Assembly: GCF_030704535.1 (NCBI RefSeq)
Contig: NC_081813.1
Coordinates: forward strand, 2,264,501 to 2,328,500
Direction of reading: 5' to 3'
DNA length: 64,000 nt
Source of the DNA: Vitis vinifera
Taxonomy: Eukaryota > Streptophyta > Magnoliopsida > Vitales > Vitaceae
A model generated the notes under the pieces. That model was not told the origin of the DNA and ran no database searches. It saw only the letters and a program-made list of their open reading frames with translations. Each line of letters opens with the position of its first letter. The stretch's first letter is position 1. The position numbers and the translations under genes were made by a program. Below, one piece after another: positions 25,801 through 37,800 of this stretch.

Positions 25801-28800
25801 AAAGTTACTAAGAATATGAAAACAATTTCTAATTTCAATTCCATTCATATCTACCAATTATCCTTGTCCGCAACTCTGCAAGCAGAAACATCAACTTGAG
25901 GTACAGTTTCCAGGTTAGGAACTGTGATGGGGTGAGCGGCTGGGACTTAGACTGCAGTGTGAGAAGAATGTGCATCTCAAATAATTGCCCATGTACGTTG
26001 AACATGAACATGCCCTCAGAAGAAATCTATCAACACCAAGAATAAATCCCTAAACTTACGTTGAGATGGCAAGCTGATTATCTGTATTTCCAAACATGGA
26101 ATATTTCTTTCAAGGAGCACAACAAAAATGTTAAGATCAAGAGATTAGACGCAGATGGTAGATCAATCAGACTCAAGAAATAATCAAAGACGTTTACATG
26201 TCCTCCTTTACAACTCCTAGAATTGGACCTCTCTACTAATTAGTTTTCCCACAAATCCTTTTCTCAAAATTGTTTGTGAAGTTAATTCCAATTGCAAACA
26301 GAATTTAAATATCTCACTTGGACAGTTCCTCATAATGCTTCTGAAAAGGAGCAAGAACTAGTTAAGACACAGCAAACAACTCAAGTTCAGATATTCATCG
26401 TAACCAGGAAGAACTAGTTAAGCAATGCCCATCATGATAGGCTATAGCAGAGGACAAAAAAAAGGTATTGCATGTATGCTAATAAAGTATTATAAGAAAA
26501 CTAAAGGAATGAGATCTTCTAAGACTGATAGCTTCCTATTAGTTCTGTGAAAACACTTACGTGTTTTAGTCCTTCATGCAAATGGTTCACCTCGTGTGAT
26601 ATGTGGCATTTAAGTGAATAAACTGATTCAGTCTCTGAGCTCTCTTCACCACTTTCTTCGCAATGCATCCTAAACAAAACCAACAAAAGAAAATAACCAG
26701 AAAAGCATAATGTATAAGAGACTCTCATCCTTTAGGATATGTCAAAATAGAAGAACAGACAACCCAACAAACCATGAACCAGAAAGAGGCCACACAGCCT
26801 ATACTAATGAACATAAATGATAAACAATGATTTGAGTTCTCTTTAATTGTGGAATCCATAAACCCTAGCCAGATCTGTAAATATTCACTTCCAGCAAATG
26901 CACTTTAATCGAGTACATTGCTTTACTTGTTAAATTTCCTAAGACAACAAACAGCCCCATTTCACTCTTAACGATTGTAATGATTATTATAATGACTTTC
27001 CTTCTGGGTTTTCTATATGAGCCTGCCCTGTAAAACAAGCTGGCATGTTTCCTAGAAGAATATACCAAATAATCGATAGTTGTTGGAAACACAACAAAAC
27101 ATAGATATTCGAAATCTAAATAACTCAATAACAACCATTGAGTGCTTGATCAGATAGTTATAGAAGCTGTCAACATTTTATTAACAAATTGTAAATATCC
27201 AAGTTCATGTCTCTTCACTTAAAGCCTGGTTCAAGTACCAGTTCATTTCCATGTAATAGCAGAATAAAAGGGAAAAGAAAAAAAAATTAATAATAATTTT
27301 AGCGCTTCCTTTTTTTTAACACCCACTGTGAAAAGTTTGTTGACCTGCCAATGAGCATAACTTGGTTTGAAAAGGGTAAGATGCTTGAGAGGTCTAATTT
27401 GAGACTTCTAATACAGTTCTAACTGTACATTCAAGTTTGTAAGTCATCAAATGCGCTCATGTAAGCAACAAAAAATTATTTACTATGTATAAAATTGGTA
27501 GGAAAGACATAGAAATTGCCTATAAATAATATTTGAAACAAAATAGATTGGTTCTCTTCCCTAGATAATTTGGATCAGAAGTTGAGGCAATAAAAAGAAC
27601 AATCAAATGAATGGCCTTCACCAAGAACAGAAGATATTTATTGTAGGCAAATACACATAAAGCGATAGTGTGCAGTGCAGCACATGAACCTGAGCTATGT
27701 CAGTAAGTATTAATGAACATGTGTTTGGTGTGGTGTATTTGTATGTGTAGTGAGTCTGAGGTGCAAAACCATACAAGGTGATCAACTGGTGCAATTAGAA
27801 GGCTAGGTTGATTTGACACTAATGCAAGCACTCACAATTTGTTCACTTGATAAGCATTGAGAAAAGTGACAGATGAAAATCTGGTAAAGGAACTTACTAT
27901 ATACCTTATATTACTAATTATTTTTATGCTTGATGAATATAAGTAATTGTAAATATGGTGAACGGTGCGCCAGCTGGATTTTTCTCAAGCTCTAAGGGGT
28001 TGCATCAAGGGGACCCTCTTTCCCCCTACTTGTTCGTCATGGGAATGGAAGTGCTAAGTGTGCTAATCACGAGGGCTGTTGAAGGGAGTTTTATCTTTGG
28101 GTGTAGCATTTGGCGAGGTAGAGGGCAGGCTGTCAATATATCTCATTTACTTTTTGCGGATGACACAGTAGTTTTTTGTGAGGCAAAGAAAGAGTACTTA
28201 ACGCATTTGAGCTGGATACTTTTTTGGTTTGAAACGGCTTCAGGGTTAAAGATCAATTTGGACAAAAGTGAGGTTATTTCGGTAGGGGAGGTGGAAGAGG
28301 TGAACGAGATGGCTATTGAAATAGGATATAGGGTGGGACAGCTGTCTGCCGTCTACTTGGGGCTGCCTTTAGGGGCGCCTAATAAGGCCACTTCCGTGTG
28401 GGATGGGGTGGAGGAGAAGGTGAGGAGGAGACTTGCCCTTTGGAAACGCCAATATATTTCCAAAGGTGGGAAAATCACTCTTATAAAGAGCACAATGGCC
28501 AGCATGCCCTTGTATCAAATGTCCTTGTTCCACATGCCAAAATCAGTGGCAAGGAGGTTAGAAAAGTTACAAAGAGACTTTTTGTGGGGAGGGGGCAATG
28601 GGGAAAAAAAAGCCCACTTAGTCAATTGGGAGGTGGTGTGTGTGGATAAAGAAAAGGGAGGGCTGGGACTAAGGAAGCTTGCTCGTTTGAACAAAGCCTT
28701 GCTAGGCAAATGGATTTGGAGGTTTGCTTGTGCTAAGAAGGATCTTTGGAAGAAGGTGCTTGAGGCAAAGTATGGGCAAGAGGACTTTGGATCGAGGACA

Positions 28801-31800
28801 AGGAAGGCAAATGGGGTGTTTGGAGTAGGGGTTTGGAAGGAGATTTTGAAGGAATCTAATTGGTGTTGGGAAAATATGGCGTTCAAGGTGGGAAAAGGCA
28901 ACAAAATCAGATTTTGGACAGATCCTTGGTGCGGGAATTATGTGCTGTCCCAAAGCTTCCCGAATCTCTTTGCCATGGCTGCCCAAAGGAATGCCACGGT
29001 GGAGGAAATGTGGGACCAGAATTCTGGCCAAGGTGGGTGGAATTTAAGGTTTCCGAGGGACTTTAATGATTGGGAGTTGGATACGGTGGGCAACTTGCTG
29101 GATGTGTTGAGGGAGCATAGGGTTACGTTGGAGGAAGACTCAGTGATTTGGAAGGAAGGAAGAGATGGGCTATTTAGAGTCAAGAAAGCGTACAGCGTGT
29201 TGGCAAGCCCCATTGTCGTCGAGTTCCCAAATAACAATATATGGGTGGATAGAGTTCCAACCAAAATTGATTTTCTCGCATGGGAAGCCGCTTGGGGGAA
29301 GGTTCTTACTCTTGATAGGCTTCAGAGAAGAGGGTGGCAGTTCCCTAACTGTTGTTTCTTGTATGGTTGCGAAGAGGAAACAATTAATCATATCTTAATT
29401 CATTGTACAGTTGTCAAAGTATTGTGGGATATCATTCTTAGGTTGTTTGGTGTTCAGTGGGCCTTTCCAGAATCTATAAAGGAGGTTTTATCTAGCTGAA
29501 AAGGCTCTTTTGTGGGGAAAAAAAAGAAAAAACTGTAGAAGTCCATCCCGCTATACATTTTTTGGACGATTTGGAAGGAGAGGAATAGACTAATTTTTAG
29601 GAGGGGGGAGGGGGGGATGTTAGCAGTCCAGAAGTTAAAAACTTCTTTTGTGTGTAATGTATGGGGTTGGGCTAAATTGTACATTGGAGAGGAGCCGCTC
29701 TCCCTTATAGGCTTCTTGGAGTGGCTAGCCTCCACTTAGGAGTTGGTGTGTTTTGTTCTTTTTTGGTTGGGAGGCCTTAGTCGCCTCGTATACTCCATGT
29801 ATGCTTTGCAGCTCTTTTGCCTCCTGATAATATATTCTGTGTTTACTTTTCAAAAATATAAGTAATTGTAAATATATACCTGCTAACAAGTTCAACACCA
29901 AAAAGTTCCTTCACAGTATCGAGATTTTCACTGCAAGTGAACATTACAGAGTATGATTAGCATTAACCTAGATATGATGACAAAAAGAGCAGGCTAACAA
30001 TTTTGAAAATCACATGCATTGTTTTACACCCTACCAACAAAAAGCAAACTACCTGGAACCAGGTGATCTAAGTGACTGAGAAAGAGTGTATAAAAGTTGT
30101 GTCCAACATTCCTCAGCATCCTGTCATAAGTTTTAAAATGTATGAATTAATTTACTAACAGATTTAAAGCAGTTACACTGCTATGACTGGGTGACAAAAG
30201 AATTGAAAACCTGTTGCATGAAGACACCATTATGCAGCTGGCCAAATTGAGGATATTTTTTACGCAATACCTGCAAACATAAAGGAGCAAGTCAACAAGC
30301 AGTCCTTAACAATAACTGAAATTATATTAGGAAAAGAGATTAGCACTACATTGGAAACAATGTCCTTTCCACACAAATTCAAGGAAAGGAATATACAAAA
30401 CTAAATACAAAGAGCTCAGTATGGAAAGGATGCACTGTAAAAATTCACTGAAACGAATCAGGTACTGCATTTGATGCAGAATGCAGCCAAGAAAGTAAAC
30501 CCCATCTCAAATTGCGAGGCATAAAACTCATCCAAATGCCAAAATACCTATTCTTCATTTGATATAGTAGTGACAAACCCAAATCCTCTATTCTTCTGTT
30601 AATATAGTAGTGATAAACCCAAATCCTTTGTTTTCCCTCTTTAGCTCAAGAGTAAGAGTGGTTTAAAGTTTCTAAAAGGAAAGTATTAACAGTGTGGAAG
30701 GCGATACCACAAAGATATCAAGGAGCCCAAACTTCAGCAAACATGGAATCTTACATGACACCATTCATTTTTTCTTAGGGAGCTTTTGTTGAAGGATGAA
30801 AATTTTTTAATATGATCTTAGTTGCCAGTGAAATTGTAGATAAGAAGCGATGCTCAGGAAAAGGGGTTGTCTTAAGAATAATATTGAAAAAGCTTGTTGA
30901 TCATGTAGAGTGAGATTTTCTATTGTATGCTTTAGAAAGGAAGATCTTTCAGCCAAGATGGAGGTCTTGGGTTTTTGTGCTTATCATCAGTCAGTTTGGT
31001 TTTGCTAATAAATAGGTGCATTAAGAGATGGGTTAAGGCATGTCGAGGCTTAAGATAGGTTGATCTGCTTTCACCTTTCTTTTTACCATTGTGGCTGATG
31101 TTTTTGAGTAGATTAATGTTAAAAGCAATGAAATATGATATCCTAGACAGCTTCTTGGTGGTGGGGAATGGTAGAGAGAAGGTGTCACATTTATAGTTCA
31201 TAGATGACATCATTTTTTTCCTCAAAAGCAAGCAAGATGATTTGCAAAATCTTAGGATAATCTTGATGGTGTTTGAGTGCATTTCAAGGCTAAAGACAAA
31301 TATATCCAAGACTACTTTCTTGGGCACAAATACTCATCAGAACCAGGTTCTTGCTTTAACATCCCTCTTAGATTGTAGAGTCTTCCATTGGCCCATCTCC
31401 TATTGCTTTTAGGGCGGGTGGGTGGGTGGGCCTGGGGGGGGGCACAACCAAGAAATGTCTGTTTTTTGGGAACTGGTAGTAGAGAGGATTTCACATTGCC
31501 TTGATGAATGCAAGAAAGCATATTTATTCCTTGGAGGTAGGAATCTAGGATTAAAAGAATGCAAAGGGATTTTCTTTGGTCAAGAGTTGGAGAAAGGAAG
31601 AGAGATCACCTTGTTGGTTAGGAGCAAGTGTCTGACCAAAAAAGGAAAGAGGATTTGGTGTAGGTAGAATATCTCTAAGGAATAGAGCTCTCTTAAAGTA
31701 GCTATGGAGGTTTCCTAGGGAAGGTGATGTTCTACGGCACAAGATCATTTTGAGTATCCACAGGTCACATGTAGATGGGTAGGATGTCAACATTATTGTC

Positions 31801-34800
31801 AGGCGATAGCATTGTTGCCCTTAGGAAGCTGTTTTTCAATGTTTCTCTAATTTCTTCTATTTTAAGCGTTTGTTAGTGAATAATGGGTGATGGTACAAAA
31901 TTTTAATTTTAGAAAGAGATGTAATATGGAGACCTACCCTTTTGTATTCAATACCCAAATCTCTTCAAGGGGCTTTTTAACGCTTTATTTCCATCCTCTT
32001 ATCACCTTCTTGGAACTTTATTTTTGATTGGAACTTGGAACCATTTCAACCAGGAATTTGAGCAGCTAGCTCTTCTAACTTGTTCCTAATTCAAGTATAT
32101 CTACCACCTAGCTTTCCTAATGTAAGGGTTTGGCCTTAAACCTTTGGGCTTATTCATAGTTGTTCATTTTTTAAATCCCTTTCTAGCTCCAATTCCATTC
32201 ATTTTCTTTCCACTAACTCCATTTAGAAATCTAAAGCCCCTCATAATCTTAAGGCATTTTCTGGTTTGTGGATAAAAAGAAGGTTATTATGAATCATTTG
32301 CTTCAAGTGAGGAGGCCTTATAAAGGCCTCAACCTGGAATGATGTGTTTATGTGTAATAGAAGTGGAAAATTAATGGATCATATTTTTTTACATTGTGCA
32401 CTTGCATTAGGTTTCTAGCACAAGCTATTTAGATTTTTTTTTTTTTTGATAAGTAAACAAGATATGCATTAAAAATAGGCTAAAAGCTACAAAGCATACA
32501 GGGAGTATACAAGGCGGCTAAGTGTCACAGGATGCTTCAAATGACCCTCCCCATGGGCTTATATAGAGCTCAGGAAGCTTCTGGAGACTCCTGGAGCCAT
32601 CTACACTAAACCATTAATGGGAAAAGTATGGAAGGTTCTAGAGATGTCTAGAGAAGTCCACACATCTCTACACTATGGTGGAAGGCATGAGAGGAGTCCA
32701 GGGCTTTCTAGAGATTTCTTGTACATAAGGTTGTACATAGATTAGTGTAGGGAGTTTTAGAATATTCTTGATTTGCAAAGAACCCTCAAAGGTTCCAGAG
32801 AGTTCCATTGGTGCCTATAAATAGGTGAAGCCCTCATTTGGCCAAGGCACCACCCAAATCACTTCCTAACCAAGCAAGTGAGTCTTCAAAGCACTTGTAA
32901 AGGCTTCCTTGAGTGATAAGAGCTTCCATTCTCTAAGAATTGCCTACTAAGCTTCTTAAGCTTTCGAGTCGTGAGCATCTTAGCCTAGCAAGCTAAGCAT
33001 TGGGAGCAAGGCTGACTTAGCAAGATCAAGTGTCTTGACTTGCCTAAGTGTCGCACGAACCTAGTGAACGACTAAGTCCGTGACATAAAGCCTCAAAAAA
33101 GAGCAACAAGACCAGAAAAGATTCACCTCCCCTTAAGTGAATGCTACCCACTCCAAAAAGCCTATAAGGGAGAAAGACTTCTCACCTAAATACAATTTGG
33201 CCCAGCTCCATAAGTTACAAACAAAAAAATTCTTTAATTTCTGGATATTCAACACACCCCCCCTAAAAGTTAGTCTATTCCTCTCCTTCCAAACCATCCA
33301 AAAAATACACAACGATATGAACTTCCAAACCATTTTCCTTCTCCTCCCCACAAAGGGGCCCCTCCAGGTAGTTAAGACCTCCTTTACAGTTTCTGGAAAA
33401 ACCCATTTAACATCTACTAACCCAATAATAATATCCCACAAAGCTCTAACCACTATACAATGTATAAGAATATGATTTACATTTTCTTCTTCACAACCAC
33501 ACAAAAAACAACAATCAGGAAGTTGCACCCCTCTTATTTGGAGCCTGTCCAGAGTGAGCACCTTCCCCCACGTCGCCTCCCAAGCGAAAAAAGCAACTTT
33601 AGTTGGCACCCTATCCACCCAGATGCACCTTGAAGGAAAAACTATGTCATTAGGATTGGCCAACAATCTATAAGCTTCCTTGACCCTGAACTGACCATTT
33701 CTTTCTCGCCTCCACATTACTGAATCTTCCTCCAAAGAAGGCCTATGACCCCTCAAGATATATAGCAAATCCTCAACCATATCCAACTCCCAATCATTAA
33801 AGTCTCTCAAAAAGTTTAGGTTCCAGCCTCCTTGACCAGAATTTTGATCCCACATCTCCTCAATCGTTGCATCCCTATGCGCAGCCATAACAAAGAGGTG
33901 AGTGAAGCAATGGGACAGCGGTGTATCAGTGCACCAAATATCTTTCCAAAATCTTATTTTGGTGCCCTTCCCAACTAGAAACACCATATTATCCCAGCAC
34001 CAATCAGATTCTTTCAAAATCTCCTTCCAAACCCCTACTCCAACCGCCCCATTAGCCTTCTTTGACCTCCAACCACGATCCTCTTGCCCATACTTCGTTG
34101 TGATCACTTGCTTCCAAAGATTATCTTTTTCGCAAGCAAATCTCCAAATCCACTTACCAAGCAAGGCCCTGTTCAGCATGGCTATTTTTCTTAAGCCTAG
34201 CCCACCCTTGTTCTTGTCTATGCAAACCACATCCCATTTAACTAGATGAATTTTCCCCTCCAAGTTTCCTATTTAGATTTAATTAATTAAATTTTGCTAA
34301 GAAATGTTGAGATGTTCTTTATATCTTTTAGGGGCTTCTAAAGACTTCCTAGAGGCAGAGTTTAATGGAGTTTTGTTAGCCCCACTTCAATTTTGAATAT
34401 TTGGCAGGAAAGAAATGTAAGAATTTTTTAGAACATGTGAATTTTAGTATAAGCAATTTAGGATTTGTTTTATTTCTCCTCTTTTGTATGGGCTTCAGCC
34501 AATAAAGCCTTTGCTAAGGCTCCTTTGAGCCTTCTTTTTTTTTTTTTTTTTGATAACCATGGATGTCCGAGCCAGCTTACACGCACCTCGACTAATCCCA
34601 CGGGGCCTTGAAGTTAACGACCGGGCAAACCTCCAGTGGCCCTAAGGGGACTCGAACTGGTGACCATTGGGGAGCAAACCCAAGGCCGGACCAACTGAGC
34701 TACCCCTCAAGGTTTCCTTTGAGCCTTCTTTTGTTTGATTGGAATTTGATATCAAGGTCTAAGAGGATGGCTAAGGAAATATTTCTTGTCCGGTTACCAC

Positions 34801-37800
34801 CTCGAGATCCATGAGGTTAAATTTCGATGGATGCTCTTTGGCCAACTCAGGGCAGTTAGGTATTGGTGAAGTATTTAAGGATTATCATGGTACTGAGGGT
34901 ACTGGTACAGTGCAAATAGCCTTCCCAAAACCTGCATGAGAGGATTTTGCTACTGAGGGTTGAGATTATAGCTCTTATGAAGAGCCTAATACAAGTCAAA
35001 GTGTTCTTTCCAACCTTTAATCGAGGAAGGTTCTATTGTTAAATGACCAAGAAGGAAAGAAGTTCATGGAGATTTGACCCATGGCTCCACAAATATTTTT
35101 GACAGCTTTAGAGAGGTTATACTAAAGGTTTTAGTGTCTTTTGTAGGAGTTTTTCCCCCCCTGGTGCCATTTTAGTGACTCTTTGAATTTTATTTTATTT
35201 CTTTCCTAATATTCTCTCAATTCTGAAAATCATTTGGTTCTCTTGTTGGGAGGTCTTCTTATTTTTGGTTAAATATATATGCCTTAGCCCTTTTGCTTTT
35301 CCCTTTAATAGAAATGACATAGCTGTTTCTAGTATAAAAAAATAAAAAATTCACTATTATCTAACCCCCCACCATAATAATCACTCCCTTTCAAAAGTTA
35401 GGGAGATAATGGAGGACATCAAAGCTTTTTCTTTTTTTTTTTTTGATAGGTTAAAATAATTTAACATTCCACAAGAGTAGAGATTGAACCCTGGTACTCA
35501 AAATAAATCATAAGAGGACATCAAAGCTATTTCCTGAAAATTCCTCCAAACCCAATAATCCCTGGCTTCCCAAAAAGTGCAACCACCAAAATTTAATTTA
35601 AATGATCCCAAGGAATGCAGGGCCATGGACATATGAGGAAGCAATGGAGCATAAAGGAACACACACCATTGCTCTAGCAAATAATGCGACAAATGAAACT
35701 AAGTGACACGTTGCCCAAAATGATTATCTAATAGAAGGCTTAGTTTGATGAACTTCGAAATCACCAAGACAGCCCTAACAATGACTAATAGAGAAAGTAT
35801 TCTAATAGTAAGACTCCACTTTGCAGACAGTTAAATCAGGAAAAGGCTAATCGGAAGTGCTGAATGAGGCATGGTCTTATGCTATAGCTACTGAAAGAGT
35901 GCAAGGCATGGACTGAACAGCATGTGGATGACTGAATGTCATGTAGAATAAAGGAATTCATTTCCCTTGACTAGAAAGTCTGAGCTTGATCTTAGATTTT
36001 TTCTTGACAAGATAACCTTGTGCTTAAACATGAAGCTTTACATATATGAGCTCCTTTGTCACGAGCACTAGTGAAGATATTTCTACCTTCAGTACAGAAA
36101 TTTCTTCCATCTTTGTTATACCAAATTTGAGAACATTGTACTCCTACAGACTTACCAGTTTTATGAATGAGAAATATTGAGTTGTGCAGCAAATTAATTA
36201 TAAATAAAACAGTGAAACAAGAGAACAAACCATCCAAAACTGCATGGGCGCCACAGGCTTGACATTTTTATCAAGCTCACTAAATAAATCACGTGTTGCA
36301 CAAGTCAACATATGAGAAGGCTGATCCAAATCATTGCTTCTTCCAGAATGCGGATACCTGATCAAAACATTGAGCAGTAGATGTCAGTCATATGAAAGAC
36401 ATTAGACTCAAATAGGAGGAGACTACACTTGAAAAAAGATTGTTTGAAGCAAAATTTTATATCCACCAAGGAGAACTTACTTGATTAAAGCTGACTTCAA
36501 CTCTGGAACTGAATGCAAGCACTGTACTGTAGAGTTCATGTAGCAGGTGTTTCCCAGATTAAATAAACCAGCACTGTGACCCTGAGAGCAGAGATAGCAT
36601 TAGCTGAAAGCTTTAAACAATAAGACAAGGCAAAACAATGCAGTGACAGAAAAAGGCCAGTGATTCTCTCCACATTCACATAACTTACTGTAAAGAAAAC
36701 TAAGCAGACAGAAAATAAATAGACAAAACACTAGCAGTTTTCTTTTAGTTTTCAGTCATGCCAAGGGTTAAGTGCAAACAAAGATAATGGATGAGTAACC
36801 ACTGATAGATGACAAAAAAACAATAGATTGGAAGGCTAGCAAATGTTACTCTTGACCTGCAAAACATCAAAGATATGACATTATAAAAATTCTCAAGTGC
36901 TAACAAGGTTACCGGATCAAGTTTGCATATCCCAAACACAGAATGTAGAACCCTAACCCTAGTTCAGGCTGAGGGCAATCTCAGCCAAAAGCATTAATCT
37001 GAATTTGAACAACCAAAAATAGTGGGCATTTGGCTGGGTCCTGGCTGACTTAACAGTAACATCCCAATCTAGTTGGTGAACATGTAGAATTACAAAAGTA
37101 CTTCTAAATAAATCAGGAGCCTGTATACTTAACAGTGTAACTTGTGTTGGGATTCAAGGCTTTGTTGAGTTGTATTTTAAGGAGGCTAGAATTTCAGGGC
37201 ATGGTTGAAATCCATCTAATAGGCCCAAATTTACATTCAATCATAAACTTTGATGATGGGAACCTCTGAGGGCACAATATTTGAAGACATAACTCACATT
37301 ACCTGCAGAAAGTAGTGTGACTATTATAATGATTTTCTTTTTTCTTTTTTTTTTTCATAAACCCTGTATGGACTATCTCTGTCAAACAGAATTTACCCAG
37401 GGAAGAATGCCTTCAGAAAATCATATTTTTTCAGAGGAAGAAGTTGAGAAATCATATCAAATGACCTCCAAGCTTGAATCATAACCTGTAAACTGTTTTT
37501 CAAGATTGAATGCTGCTAAATATCAATACAAGGAAACAAGATTTCTTAATTAATTTTTAAATCATATGAATTCTTTTAGACATGAGGTGGTCATAGCTTT
37601 ATCGCAACCTTTTTTCTATTTTTTGATAGACAACAAAAGCATGTATTAAGAAGCGCCAAAAAGAGGGAGTACACCCGACGTATATAGGAAGTATACACAA
37701 AACATCCTAAAGCAAGCACCCAACAGAAACAAGGTTAGCCTACAAGGACAGGGCAAAGCTGCCTACAAGAAAGCACATCTAAGAAATTCAAAATAAAGGG

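Larger units (their letters stand above)
30820..35345 (+). mobile_element. Old decayed LINE with RNase H domain, split by later insertions
   Basis: Plus-strand frames, broken by many stops and shifts, still spell a plant LINE in order: KIDFEKAYDHVEWDF-like RT motif (about 30870-30920, visible as [13 protein letters not shown]), a decayed FxDD box (about 31190-31215), [20 protein letters not shown] (about 31560-31620), [19 protein letters not shown] (32345-32415), then after an insertion [10 protein letters not shown] (about 34400) and an RNase H start [20 protein letters not shown] (about 34817-34880). The 3' end near 35345 is A-rich. It hosts the younger minus-strand LINE (32437-34268) and a SINE (34539-34714). 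It lies in UBP6 intron 6, antisense to the gene. The left border is approximate. Confidence 0.8.
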
